Shown piece after piece: positions 11,967 through 22,541 of a stretch of 64,000 nt of DNA. A program made the translations under genes and the position numbers. How positions within the stretch are numbered: position 1 is the stretch's first letter; each line of letters starts with the position of its first letter. This DNA is from Calycina herbarum (lineage: Eukaryota; Ascomycota; Leotiomycetes; Helotiales; Pezizellaceae). The stretch covers positions 1 to 64,000 of the forward strand of contig LLEY01000154.1 of NCBI GenBank assembly GCA_001414485.1. The letters are read 5' to 3'. Under the pieces are notes generated by a model, which searched no databases, was not told the DNA's origin, and saw nothing but the letters and a program-made list of their open reading frames with translations.

Positions 11967-12175
11967 CAGTAAAAGTGGCTATAGATACTTTGCCTTCGCG
12001 CCTGCCTCAGCTCTTATTGTTCCAACTTTCTCGGGTAAGGTAAAGACAGAAATTAATATTAATCTAATTCATCTCGAACAATCATTTCAATTGTCTTAAA
12101 TGTCTAGGTTGATGTTTGAGAGCAGTCAGGCATTGAGGCAGGTACAAACCTGAAGAATTTATTGCTGCTTTTACG
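11967..12175 (+). repeat. Dispersed MITE-like repeat, copy with both ends
   Basis: Left end CAGTAAAAGTGGC then TACTTTGCC..CGCCTGCC; right end, read in reverse complement, GTAAAAGCAGC then TTCTTCAGG..ACCTGCCTC. So the two ends form an imperfect inverted repeat of about 40 bp around an AACAATT-rich middle. Related copies occur at 20344, 22371 and 37211, with partial ones at about 1157, 5003, 7363, 8410 and 29485. No transposase frame is present. Confidence 0.55.
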
Positions 12176-12471
12176 GACCCTAGCAAGGGGGGTCCATGGG
12201 GCAAATCACCATGCACCGTCTGGTTTAGCAAGGAATTTCAAGCCTGATAAGACACTGTGACTTACTCGTTCAAAACCATCATTGAATAAATTAATAATCC
12301 ATTCAAGGAAAGTACCAAAATATGCTAAAGTCTTTATATTCTCATGGCGTTCTATAACCCATCAAATGTAACTTTCAGCCCCCATGCAACCCCAAGACAG
12401 CTATCCAGACACCTCATCAATAACAACCAGGCCAAAATTCTCCACAATCCACAATCCCCCAAAAGCTCTCA
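12176..12471. other. Intergenic region
   Basis: Convergent spacer between the MFS transporter and the small Cys-rich gene on the minus strand. No feature was recognised. Confidence 0.4.
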
Positions 12472-12705
12472 TCATGATTTCTTCCTTCCCCAGAAACTCG
12501 AACCAGAAGATTGTTTCTTCTGTAGCTTCTTTCGTCGATGTTCTCTGCAGCATCGTTGACACTTCCCAGCCGCATCTACTAGTACTGGTTCAATACCTGT
12601 GCTGTATACGTCGCAGTCCAGACCTTCTTTAGTATAGATACAAGGGATCTTTGGGTGTGATTCAGTGTGTTTGCAGTCGTAAGTTTTGATGATCTGTTTG
12701 CACAT
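12472..12705 (-). CDS. Small Cys/His-rich protein
   Basis: A 77-aa frame starting MCKQIIKTYDCKH and ending in a basic Ser-rich tail (RRKKLQKKQSSGSSFWGRKKS). Cysteines and histidines are spaced MC-x7-C-x-H, then PCIY, DCDV and CQRCCREHRR. That matches the general layout of the proteins at 13752 and 19489: a C..C.H opening, a mid Cys pair, and a final CxxC followed by a charged stretch. It is probably a small zinc-binding fungal protein; such genes are common in Leotiomycetes but mostly uncharacterised. The frame is open for a further 73 codons upstream, but the internal ATG at 12705 is preferred because the family starts with MC. No signal peptide. Confidence 0.55.
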   Translation of the reverse strand: MCKQIIKTYDCKHTESHPKIPCIYTKEGLDCDVYSTGIEPVLVDAAGKCQRCCREHRRKKLQKKQSSGSSFWGRKKS

Positions 12706-13751
12706 GGTTCGTTTGACATGAAAGTGGAGGTAGAGGGTCGGGTGTTGTTTTTGTGTACCGATTTTGTTGTTGGGGTTTGGGATATGAGAGACAGGTTTCT
12801 TGTAAGACAGTTTCGTTGATGATTCAAGTAAGTTAAGGTCTGTGGAAGGTTCTGTGAACACTTGAGTATAAGAGGATGTTTTGATGAGGTCTGAACACTG
12901 TCCGTTCGGGAATTCACCATGCAAAAGATATCAACAGAGTTTTTTGCGGTAAGGAAAGAATGTCTTAAGAAGAGCTAGATTCGTATAAGAGAGACAGGCA
13001 CACGCAGAGAAGATACCAAGCCACTTACCGAACCAAAAGATATAGAGCACTCACAAAAAGTGGTTTTGCCTCTGTAGCTTCCATCCAACTCTTGAATGTA
13101 GGAGAAGATGTGATTGTTGAATAGAAACAGAGGGAGTTAGTCACGTGGAAACCGAGGACAATTCATGAGAACCGATTACCTGCATCTAATTTGAAATTAA
13201 ACATTCTCTAAAAGTTCTGAAGAGATTGCCATGTGATCCTCCCTTTCTCCCCCTTTGGGCGGGGCGGGGACGCGCTCTCACCCCTCTCCGATGATCAGCA
13301 AAACACTTCAAAACATGGAGTGAATACACTCTTCAGACAAGTAGGATGTGTATATGATAAGGTACCACGCGCCCCGATTTACTTATTCAAGACCGGCCTC
13401 CACCGGCCTAACTTTCCGTCTCTATCATCGTCTAATGATCAGTTGAAGTGACCTCTGCCATAAACCCTGAGCTGCTTTCCACTACAGTTAGTTGTCTTGA
13501 AGCATATTGGGATCTCAACTTTCAAGTCCACAAAAACCCCAGACCTCCTCTGTGACAACCTCTATCTACTGATAACATTTGATAAAGAACCGTTTTCATC
13601 GTGACCATCTTTTTCGTCTACTACGTCCTCTTGTCCTTCGGGACGAGACAGTTCACCTGTCACAACGCCCTGCTTTCGAGTACTCTCAAGCCCGCAGCAC
13701 CAGTACCTCTAATCGGATCACTATCCCACCAACAGCCAAGCCAACCTAAAT
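12706..13751. other. Intergenic region between two divergent small Cys-rich genes
   Basis: About 1 kb containing presumed promoters of the flanking divergent genes. No other gene is supported. Confidence 0.4.
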
Positions 13752-14087
13752 ATGTGTATCAGGTATCAAACAAACCATGCCTGCCAGCACGTAACCTACC
13801 GTCTCGAGCCCTGCACTCGAAGTCAAAGTCCCCAAACACTTCCACAAACCTGCAACGGGACCCAAAAAGTCTATTGGGAAGATGGCTGGTACGGTCGAAG
13901 AAAGTGCAGAGCGTGTCGTCATACACATGTTACCAGATCATGTCGAGCAGGTTGTGTGGGAGATATCAGGAATGGTTTAGCAGAATATTTTCAGGGTCTT
14001 TACACTAGTTGGAGAAGAGGGTCTGTTACATCATCAACTTCTTCTCCGGATGACGAGGGAGAGGAGGAGGAATGGGTGAGATTTTGA
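13752..14087 (+). CDS. Small Cys/His-rich protein with acidic tail
   Basis: A single-exon 111-aa protein. It opens MCIRYQTNHACQH, has LEPCTRSQS, TCNGTQKVYW, CRACRHTHV and SCRAGC, and ends in a Ser-rich then acidic tail (SSPDDEGEEEEW). The opening MC-x8-C-x-H and the later CxxC-x-H pattern match the divergently transcribed gene at 12472-12705, so the two look like a divergent paralogous pair. Probably zinc-binding through the Cys and His residues. No signal peptide or TM. Function unknown. An overlapping longer frame at 13601-14008 in another phase lacks such motifs and was rejected. Confidence 0.55.
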   Translation: MCIRYQTNHACQHVTYRLEPCTRSQSPQTLPQTCNGTQKVYWEDGWYGRRKCRACRHTHVTRSCRAGCVGDIRNGLAEYFQGLYTSWRRGSVTSSTSSPDDEGEEEEWVRF

Positions 14088-14618
14088 TATCGGACTTTTG
14101 GGAATGGTTGGGTTTTTGGGATTTTATTGAGCGGATCGTTTTGGGGGTGGAATATCGACTCTAGGAAAAAGATAACATAAAGGGGGTTTTCGAGAAGCGT
14201 GTGCTTTTCGAGTGGCATTGGGAACACGGGTAAGAGGATTTGGAAAAACAAAATTGGGAAACGGCGTCTTGAAGACGGGTGGGGTTGTTTTCATGAAGCT
14301 GCGCTTTTTCGGGTTGATAAATGCCAAAATGCGTTTCATCAGTACTTCAATCTTCTTTGAGATAACATTGATAGGCGGTCTCCCTTCTACAGTACATCGA
14401 TGGCAACGGGTTATTAATAGGAATGAATTCCTTCTGCTGAAGTACTTATCACCCTTTGATTATAGTATACTAATGAAGTAAAACTATTAGGTCAAATAAT
14501 ACTGATTATCATCGGGTTTCTGCCAAACTTTCTTTGTTAATTCATGTCTTTGGATACAAGAGAAACTATAATCACGACCTTTCTTTTGCTCTTAAGTTGT
14601 ATCTGCCATCCCTTCTAA
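14088..14618. other. Intergenic region
   Basis: No feature is supported. Convergent spacer between the Cys-rich gene and the SGNH pseudogene. Confidence 0.4.
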
Positions 14619-16577
14619 TTACAATACTATCATTACTACCATCAGCGCTACCAGTAACAGTATCTCCTCAAACCTCAAACTTCGGGTAACCTGGGTGCCA
14701 CTTTTCGCCGGTGGAGACGCAGTCGGGATCGTAAGGGCAGTTCCTTGACCAGATTGATCACTGGTAGTTGGCGTTGGCGTACTACGGGTACCGTCAGGAA
14801 TGCTCCCCATACTACCCCCGCTGGCAGTTGCAGTGGCATCTGGTGTGCTCACAATAACGCTCAGACTAACGCTCACACTTACAGAAGTTAAAGTGCTACC
14901 ACCGCCAGATCCCGACCCAGAACCACTTACAGAAGAGCCTGTTCCACAAGTATTCTCCCACTTCTTCACCCCCAACGAACCTGGAACAATGTCCAGATAA
15001 TCCGCTCTGCCGGTGCCTCCAAAATCCGCAAACCTTACAACCGATCCAGACGTTCCAACACCTGACGCAATATCTCCCACTCCCGTCCAAATCCAGTTCC
15101 CATCACCCCCCAGTCCGCCATTTCTCCACATCTTGGTTTTCCCAGTCGATTTATCAACGTAAAGATAATCAGCTTTGCCGTCCCCATCAATGTCAGCCAG
15201 TCGAATCTCCTCCCTCGTCGCACCGACGCCACTTGCTATCTCTCCTTTGCTATTCCATATCCAATTCCCATCTTTACCCCTACCGCCATTCAACCAGAGA
15301 GAAGCCCGCCCATTTCCATCGAGGAAGACGTAATCGTCCTTTCCATCTCCATCCATGTCTGCAAAATAAACACCAGCGCCCTCTCCTACGCCTGAAGCAA
15401 TCTTTCCTATCGATGTCCATTTCCAATTTTTCGAAGAATCAAAAGAGCCACCATTTTGCCACATCTCGACTGCCCCTGTTGTAGGATCGACGGTAAGGTA
15501 GTCATCGAAGCCATCTCCGTTGAGATCTGCGAATCTAATAGTAGCTCGGGATTTGCCAACCCCTGCGGCTATTACACCTTGCTCATTCCACTGGTCATTG
15601 TCAGTATGAACACTGAAGAGATACGGAAGAAAATATCACGAACTATATCAGCACCCGCGCCACCTTTATTGAACCACGCCTTCGTCTTGCCAGCATGTTC
15701 ATGGTCAGGTAATCTGCCTTTCCGTCACCATTGATGTCGGCGAAAAACACTTCCAATGTATCTCCTTCCGATCCAACCCCAGTTGCAACAGTTCCATGAT
15801 CAACCCATTGTACAAGCCCCGAGCAAAGCGTCCGGCCCGTGATTGCTGTGATATTTAGAGGTGAAGGTGGTGAAATCCAGCCGTTTGAAGAAGCTTGTTG
15901 GATTCCATCGTACCAGGCCAGTGCCATCTTAATATAGCCATCGTCATTCGGATGCAGCGTGTCGCTTAGCCCTTCAATTGTGACATATTTGGACATATTC
16001 ACAGCTACCACCTTCTTCTTTGAATTTGCTCTGGCTGCGACAATTCCAGGAACAGCTTCATTAAATGTACCAATATTTTTCGCAGTAATCTCGTTTGTTG
16101 AAGGAATCAATTGAGCAACAAGTATTGCTACTTCCGGAGCTGCAGATAGGGTTTCGTCAATAAGGCTGCCGTTTTCGAAGCCGTGGGAACATTCATATCA
16201 TTTGTCCCAGCCATAAGCAGAACAACGTTTGGCAGCTGATTCAAACCTAGTTTTGCGAATTTGGCAATTTGTGTGATAACAGCCCCAGGATGACCTTCGT
16301 TGGAATTATTCGCCATCGACCCAGAGTGCTGAGAGCCAACATATTGAACAGTATTCCCAACCAGCAAGTTTTGCAGTTCAAGTCTGTATCCATTACCACT
16401 AGTACTACCAGAACCATAGGTTATTGAATCGCCTAGCGGCAATATTCGAAGGTCGAGTCCATTGACAACTGCGGCAGATTGTAAGTCCGAAAGGTGCGAA
16501 TTATGGAGGTCCGAGTGGAAGAGGGGGGATTTACCCCACGTAGATGCAAAAATGCCGAAAAACAGCGAGAGTTTCAT
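14619..16577 (-). pseudogene. Secreted SGNH/GDSL hydrolase with FG-GAP/VCBS repeats, frameshifted
   Basis: The order is a signal peptide (MKLSLFFGIFASTWG), an SGNH hydrolase domain, four or more FG-GAP/VCBS repeats, a Ser/Thr-rich linker and a hydrophobic end that could be a GPI signal. Catalytic motifs are visible: GDSITYG (Ser), GTND (Asn) and DTLHP (Asp/His). Repeats carry calcium-loop-like DxNGDGxxDY words (FADINGDGKADYL, FADLNGDGFDDYL, FADMDGDGKDDYV, LADIDGDGKADYL). Two single-base frame changes interrupt it: near 16170, between SKT and GSLIDETLSAAPE, and near 15697, before HAGKTKAWFNKGG. A normal-looking 53-bp intron (15591-15643, branch ATACTGAC) joins the last parts. Intact family members are secreted esterases of fungi. 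An alternative in-frame start lies at 16610. Sequencing error is the other explanation. Confidence 0.75.
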
Positions 16578-17824
16578 TACGCACAATTGTTTCTTTCTGA
16601 AGTCAAACATCCCTTAACTTTTTAAGGGGCATCGGCTGCTTTAAGGGCCAACTGCCCAGCTGGGCTTTAGTTGAACCTCAATTGCATCTCTGTGTGAATC
16701 GTTACGCAGATGGCTGAGCAGGATTGCTGACTGCATACTGCACCAAGCTGCAGGAAGCCACGAAATGATTGTGATACCAAATTGTGAGGCTGAATAAATC
16801 CTATTGTTTACGAGGCTCTGCGGCGAACAATTTTACCTTAGTGATAAAGGTGATGCGGGGTCTATCACGAAGGATGTGTATCTCCAGCCACCACCAGGTG
16901 TTGGATGCCACGTTGGTTCAACGTCATTCGTAACAGTTGCTTATTGGGTGTTGTTTGGCTTTCAATATTGAAACACATCGATTCAACGCCCGACTGGGAA
17001 CGCCTCATCCACTGACCACCCTCGCTTAAATTTGGGCTGTGAATTCCGGTGGAAGGATAAGGGATGCACTCACTCCTCAAGGCAGCAAGGCGAAGCAATA
17101 TGTGGGCGTCGTTTGTCAATATTGAAACGTATGGCCTGACTCAGATGTTAAAACGCTTATCACTGACCACCTTCGCCTCTACGGGGGCGGAAAAAAAGCT
17201 GCAACCTACAATGGTACGTCGAAAAGAGATCAGAAAATACCCCAAAAAAAGAGAAGAAATTTTTAATAGCTAATTGACGATATAAAAGAGTTACATCTAT
17301 TTTAACTCTCTGTTGTGGTTTATTCTCGATTTTAAGACTGTTTGGAGGGCAACCTTGTAAAGCTCGCTTACCTGATAGAATACTGGTAAGTTGCACCATC
17401 ACTTCAACCCAACGCAATGAGAATATAGGTTCTTAGAGCTCTAGCGCAGAGTTAATTAGACTCTTGTGCATTTGCACATATTTGATTTAAATATTTGCGA
17501 TTTTTATGCGGGGAGTAGGGTTACTAAAATTGTAGTGCCAACAATTTCGTCCACTGGGAGGCTGTAAAATCTCCACAAGATAATTTGTATCGCGACGATG
17601 GATCCGGCTTCTTTAGGAACGTATAAAGGGTGCAGAAAAATCATGTAGCGAAGTGGGGCCAGTAGGAGCTTCTCCTCCTCCAATGCGCCCGGTGAGCTTT
17701 TTTGAATTATCTTGAAATAGCGAGAAAGGGAGGTTAAAAGGGGGCATTTTTCGGTATATCAACTAACGTGCTACGACTGTATTGATATCACTTCATATGC
17801 GTTTGAAAATAGTCAATTACTTAA
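16578..17824. other. Intergenic region with direct repeats
   Basis: No gene is supported. Two similar stretches at about 16955-17021 and 17108-17180 share CAATATTGAAAC and CACTGACCACC with about 45 bp between; they look like diverged direct copies. At about 17403-17560 there is text resembling the repeat at 4384-4860 (CAACGCAAT, then GTAGTGCCAAC). Confidence 0.45.
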
Positions 17825-18271
17825 GAGCCTGTTTGGCACGCACATAATTTATTATAGATATATGAGATTTGTGCACGAGTACAGGTCTAAAAGGTGCTCG
17901 TATATATCTAGTTTTTGCTTTTATATAGAATATATACCTATTTAGCTCGGAGCAGGTTTAGTGCACATTTTTAGTGTATATCTTATTAATTCTTGTGCCT
18001 AGCAGTAGTTATAGGTGGGGAAGTGTAAAAATATATGTATGTATATAAAAGTTGAGAGTATAGAGGCGAAAAGATTACATTATTGAATTTTGGTGGTGTA
18101 TATCTTGATGTATATATTATAAGGAAGTGCAAGCAAATGTGCGTACTATAATATATGCTAGCCAAACGCCTGCGTACATTATAATATGTATGTATAAATT
18201 ATATATTCCCTCTTTATTTTCGGTGGTGCATATCTTAAAAAAGTAGGAATATGTGCGAGCCAAACAGGCTC
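17825..18271. mobile_element. MITE, PIF/Harbinger-like (447 bp)
   Basis: Ends form an inverted repeat: GAGCCTGTTTGGCACGCACA at the left and its reverse complement with one change at the right (18251-18271). Both ends are flanked by TAA (17822-17824 and 18272-18274), a 3-bp target duplication as made by PIF/Harbinger elements. The inside is very AT-rich, with further short inverted pieces and no coding frame, so it is non-autonomous. Family assignment rests on the TAA duplication and the Tourist-like CCTGTTTGG end. Confidence 0.7.
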
Positions 18272-19488
18272 TAAAGACCCAGTTAAAGTACGAGTGTTTG
18301 AATTTACGATTCGGTTCTAGAGTTATAAAATAGTAGAAGCAAGGATAAAAAGCAGATTCTTCGACCTATTTTCTGACAAGAGCCCATATTCTAGTAAAAT
18401 CTGTGGCAGTAGGGGAGGGAGTCTTCGTGAAACCAAACCAGCGCTTCTTGTTTCGAACTGATCGTGAAAACTGTGATCCAGTGTCTGAGTAGCAAACTTC
18501 AAAGCGAGTCGTGACTTCAAAAAGTCTCTTGGCTCCCGAAAGTGGGACCTCGAAATAACTTTTTAGTAATGTTTTAGCACGCGCAGAATTCGTAATATTA
18601 CCTAAAAAATCACTCCTTTCTGCCAATATACTACCAAGAAGCAAGCACGATGTGCATCGGCATTTTGAGTAAATTAATGCCCCGGAAGCTGTTCACACTT
18701 TCCCTCGCCGCAGGAGCAACATTCCCAACCAACATTCCCCAACTCTGGAGGGTCATCAGATGCATTCAAATCAGCAGCTTCACATGGATTTCAAACAAAG
18801 GTTCCCTACTAAGCTTCTCCTCCTCAGCTTGAACAACAATCAAGTGATGGTGCAATGCATGACGATTCCATCGCGATAGATATTATGTAAGCTACCCCTG
18901 AATAATGCTGTAAAAATGCGGGGAAGCGGTGACACCACTAACCCCATGGGGAAATCTGCTACTAATAATACGCTCCGTATGACACTCACTGACACGTGAA
19001 CTCAATCTTATGGCTTTTCCTTGCATCACTAGTTCTCGTGAGGTATGGATTCAATGACCTAAGAGTTATTGCAAATCTGACATGGCTTTTTCGCAACATG
19101 AATAGGGAGGACTGGAATGAAGGTATATTTAATGGTGCTTCCTTTCAGTTCGAGTTGTGGGATTTCCTAGATGCAACGATCGTTCTTTTGTTAAACTTGT
19201 TTTGGATACGACAAAGAGTTAGTAACTTTGGTTTGACGTAAGCACTTGACGAATTATTTACAACAACACGGACTTGGTGAGTTGGTTTATTCAATTAAAT
19301 TCGATTTCTTCATATGCATTGGACGAGTCTCAGCGGATTAGTTCGGGACGACTCGAACACATGTTCTTCGGTCTTCGTAAAAGCTTCGATGGACTTGCAT
19401 TTCAGCTCCTTCTCAGCTTCGATCCTTTTCTCCTCAAAACCACACCTCTAATTATGCACAACCACAATATCAATACACAACACTAATC
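18272..19488. other. Intergenic region
   Basis: No gene is supported. An 81-codon frame at 18996-19241 has a hydrophobic start but no recognisable domain or intron signals. Confidence 0.4.
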
Positions 19489-19911
19489 ATGTCCCCAACA
19501 GAAACCACAAACACAAAACACACCTCCTCAAAAACCAAGTCCCTCAAAATGAGCCACTCATCAACCTCCTCCCAAGCTTCCCCCTCCCCACCACCCTCTC
19601 CAAGAGTCTCAACAATCACAACCTCCAATCCCTCAACCTCAAACACAAACTCAAACTCAACGAGCAACAAACAAACAATCTGCAAATGCGAAACCCTCTA
19701 TCGCACATACCCAAATTGCAACCACCAAGTCCCCGAACAGACCTGGCATGCGAAGGATTGCAAACACTACGATGACCATGCCAATGGAAGTTGTGATGGC
19801 AAAACCACGTTGAGTAGGATCATTGTTACGTTGCCGGCTGTGGACGGAGATGAGGATCCGGCTTGTCCTGAGTGTAGAGATCAATGGGTTCAGGAACGTT
19901 TTAGATTTTAG
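19489..19911 (+). CDS. Ser/Thr-rich protein with C-terminal Cys/His motif
   Basis: A single-exon 140-aa protein. The first 60 residues are a low-complexity Ser/Thr/Pro/Asn tail. The rest holds a Cys/His-rich domain: CKCETLYRTYPNCNH, then KDCKHYDDHANGSC, and a final CPECRDQWVQERFRF. Spacing C-x-C-x10-C-x-H, C-x-H, C and CxxC suggests zinc binding and resembles the domains at 12472 and 13752. No signal peptide or TM. Start at 19489 is the first ATG; a second in-frame one lies at 19549. Function unknown. Confidence 0.6.
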   Translation: MSPTETTNTKHTSSKTKSLKMSHSSTSSQASPSPPPSPRVSTITTSNPSTSNTNSNSTSNKQTICKCETLYRTYPNCNHQVPEQTWHAKDCKHYDDHANGSCDGKTTLSRIIVTLPAVDGDEDPACPECRDQWVQERFRF

Positions 19912-20343
19912 GGGAATGTGAGAACCAGTTGGGAACTTGGGAGGGAAGAAATGGGGAAAAGCAAAATTGTAAATTTAGTTCGCTTGGCACTTTTAGGCAT
20001 GGGCCTGGAAAATTGAGAAATGAAAACGAAATTGGAAATGGAAATGGGAATGGGGGTTTGATCATGTACTCTTAAGTCATGATCAAAGTCGGATCATCGA
20101 GATGGAGTTGGAGTTAGGGGAAGGATTGGTTGATTGATACTTGAGGAATCAGGCAAGGAAATTTGGGGTACCACGGCTGACCAGTTCTTGTCGAAGTTAA
20201 AATGAGTCTCAATAAATACAAAAGTCCCAATTTCATTTTTACCAAAAAGGCCCTGCAGAGAGACAAGGAAAGAAGTCGAGATTCCATTCTATCTCTGGCA
20301 ACGTTTCTACGCCAGAGAACCAACATAAGCTACCTCACGAAAG
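19912..20343. other. Intergenic region
   Basis: No feature recognised apart from the repeat that follows. Confidence 0.4.
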
Positions 20344-20662
20344 AGCGGCAGTAAATACTTCTAGTTGGTACCTGCCTACAACGTATCCGACCGAACAGCT
20401 GTAGCGAGATTAAATACCAAGGGTCAAGATCCAATTAAAAAAATGTCCCTAACCCCACAGACAAGGCTCTCAGAAGCCACAAACAAGGGAATTCAAGCCA
20501 AAAGCCAGGGTCTCGCTACAGCTGTTCGGTCGGATACGTTGTATAGCTCTCGTTACTCTAACTTTCTAGGTTAATTTGAATTATTATTCTAAACGCTTGG
20601 AACAATTGAAATTGAAATGTCCTGAAAAATTAGAACACCGAGCGCTAATTACTACCGCTTTC
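20344..20662 (+). repeat. Dispersed MITE-like repeat, interrupted copy
   Basis: Left end GCGGCAGTAAATACTTC then GGTACCTGCC; the text resumes after the nested insertion as TAGCTCTCGTTACTCTAACTT; right end TAATTACTACCGCTTTCC, which is the left end in reverse. Removing 20379-20541 and one TA restores the same order of words as in the copies at 22371 and 37211. Confidence 0.6.
20379..20541. mobile_element. Nested MITE, Tc1-mariner/Fot1-like (163 bp)
   Basis: The ends are a perfect inverted repeat (20377-20409 against 20511-20543, 33 bp including the flanking TA). It starts CAACGTATCCGACCGAACAG. The TA at 20377-20378 and 20542-20543 is the target duplication typical of the Tc1/mariner superfamily. 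The loop is about 101 bp and has no coding frame, so the element needs a transposase from elsewhere. The perfect ends suggest recent movement. Confidence 0.85.
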
Positions 20663-20925
20663 CCTCTCGGTGTAGCGTTATATCGTCAGATTTTAGTACA
20701 TGAGATACTGTCGCAGAACTTCCATAAAACCACAACCACAACCACAACCCAACAATCTACAAGCCTCCATTCAGGCACCAATTAGAAAGCCATAGATCTT
20801 CATGGATTTTCAGTTTGTTTTTGCGATTCTGTCTCAAGGCTGAAGAAGCCGTGAGGTGGGAGGCACCAGGCAGCACAAAAATCCGACCACCGATCCCTCA
20901 CTACCCACGCGTCGAAGCAACCACC
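20663..20925. other. Intergenic region
   Basis: Downstream flank of the methyltransferase gene. No feature was recognised. Confidence 0.3.
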
Positions 20926-21889
20926 TCAAACACCCTTCCTTCCAGTAGCAACAACAGCAACCCAATCCCAAACAATCTCGTCCTCCCCATACCGTCCCCT
21001 CATCCACTCCTCCACCACCCCCTCCGCCTTCTTCCCCCACTTAGCACTCTCCTCCTCACTCCAAAACTTACTCTTCAGAATCCCCAGCGTGCCGGGTAAC
21101 ATGTATAAAAACTCATCCACATTCTTCAACACCGTCCTATTCTCCACCGCCTCAACTTCTACATGCACAAACCCATGGTTCTCCAAATGCTTCCTGACTC
21201 CCTCAACGGTATCCCATCTCTCCCCCGTCTTAGAGAATGCAGCCATGAGTTCGGATTGCGCGGGAAAACGAGGGAGGGAGGGGTCGGTAGCAAAGGCTTG
21301 TCGCATATCGGCGGTCCAGGGGACGGATTGCCAGGATGTCATGGCGAAAGTACCGGTTGGTGTGAGCATGCGATGGCATTCAGTGAGGCCCGCGGAGGGG
21401 GAGGGCAGAAGAAAGGGCCCGAAGTTGAAGAGGATGTGTGTATATTTGCCAGAGGGGAGATGCGTATCCTAATTTTAAAAACATCAATGAAAACTTCAAA
21501 AGACGAAAAGAGAAAGGCGAACGAACCTGAGCATCACACTTCAACACCTCTGCCCCCCATCCCTCCTCCACACTCCTCCTCCCCACCAACTCCACCATGG
21601 AGTCCGCGAGATCTGCACAGGTGACTTCTATGTTATCCTTCCCTTTTCCGCTTGTTTTCAACATCTCCATGAAATTATTCGTCACCACCCCCGTTCCACA
21701 TGCTTGATCGAGAATCACCAATCTCTCATCCTTACCCTCTAGCAGCGCCTTTTCAATGCCGGATTTCTGGAGAAGCAGTTTCCCGTACTGTCCCATGATT
21801 TTCTCGGCGTTGACGTACATCTTTGAGAATTCCGGGGAATCCCAGAGGAGCTTTTCGGCTGGCTTGGGGGTTGGGGGTGAGGATGCCAT
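20926..21889 (-). CDS. Class I SAM-dependent methyltransferase
   Basis: Two exons, 21527-21889 and 20926-21468, give 301 aa. The 58-bp intron (21469-21526) has donor GTTCGT and acceptor ATTAG. Motif I is LVILDQACGTGVVTNNF (a D-x-A-C-G-T-G SAM-binding loop), followed by VTCADLADSMVELV with the acidic residue at the end of strand 2, and LKCDAQ at the motif II/III position. After the splice come YTHILFNFGPFLL (motif IV) and LTPTGTFAMTSWQSVPW (motif V/VI). The C-terminal part, with GFVHVEVEAVE and DEFLYMLPG, resembles fungal UbiE/COQ5-like and secondary-metabolite methyltransferases. No biosynthetic cluster surrounds it, so the substrate is unknown. Cytosolic, no signal peptide. The start at 21889 is the first ATG. 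Confidence 0.9.
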
Positions 21890-22370
21890 GTTTTTTTTAT
21901 TTTTGAAAGATGCTTGGAAGAGGTTCCTCTAGAAGAGAAGTGAATTGGTGAAAGGTGTCTTGGGAGAAGGTTCATAAAGTGATGTTTGTTATGTTTTGAT
22001 TTCTATCACTCAGTGGAAATGTACAGGTCTTTTTATACACTCCTCGGAGACTTACACCTTGCTACTTACTCTAGTAGTTTTTTGTACTACTTGTTACTTA
22101 TTGGTGTTGTCGTATATGAGAACCAATTGTAGAAGGGAAATGTATGCGGAAAGTCACCGGAAAGTCTCCGAGCGAGAGGCGTAGTATTTGAAATTTAAGG
22201 GCGTATTAGTATAAGGGAAATAAATGCGAGATGAATCTGAGGCAAGGGAACTTGTAGTGTAAAGTTTAAGTTGGGCGCTTGTGTTGTTGGTTTTGTTGTT
22301 GTGTGGTTGTTTTGCGGGGTAAAATCAAGGGGGGGTAAAATAGGCGACGCAAGGACTGGCTCGCGATGTA
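21890..22370. other. Intergenic region
   Basis: Upstream region of the methyltransferase. No further feature. Confidence 0.4.
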
Positions 22371-22541
22371 CAGTAAAAGCTGCAGTAAGTACTTCAGGTT
22401 CGTACCTGCATATAGCTCTCATGGGTTCTCAACTTCTCAGGGTAATTGTACGGAATTATCCCAAAAGTTGAAACAGTTTAGAAAGTCAACCTAGTTGTTC
22501 AATTGTCCTAGAGTATTTGGGGTAATGCGACAGCCACTTTT
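22371..22541 (+). repeat. Dispersed MITE-like repeat copy
   Basis: Left end CAGTAAAAGCTGCAGTAAGT, then TTCAGGTTCGTACCTGC and TATAGCTCTC; the right end is decayed to CAGCCACTTTTG. It is preceded by TA. The word order is as in the copies at 11967, 20344 and 37211. Confidence 0.55.

Noticed and set aside
18996..19241. 81-codon frame with hydrophobic start
   Set aside because: No homology recognised, no splice context, no family neighbour.
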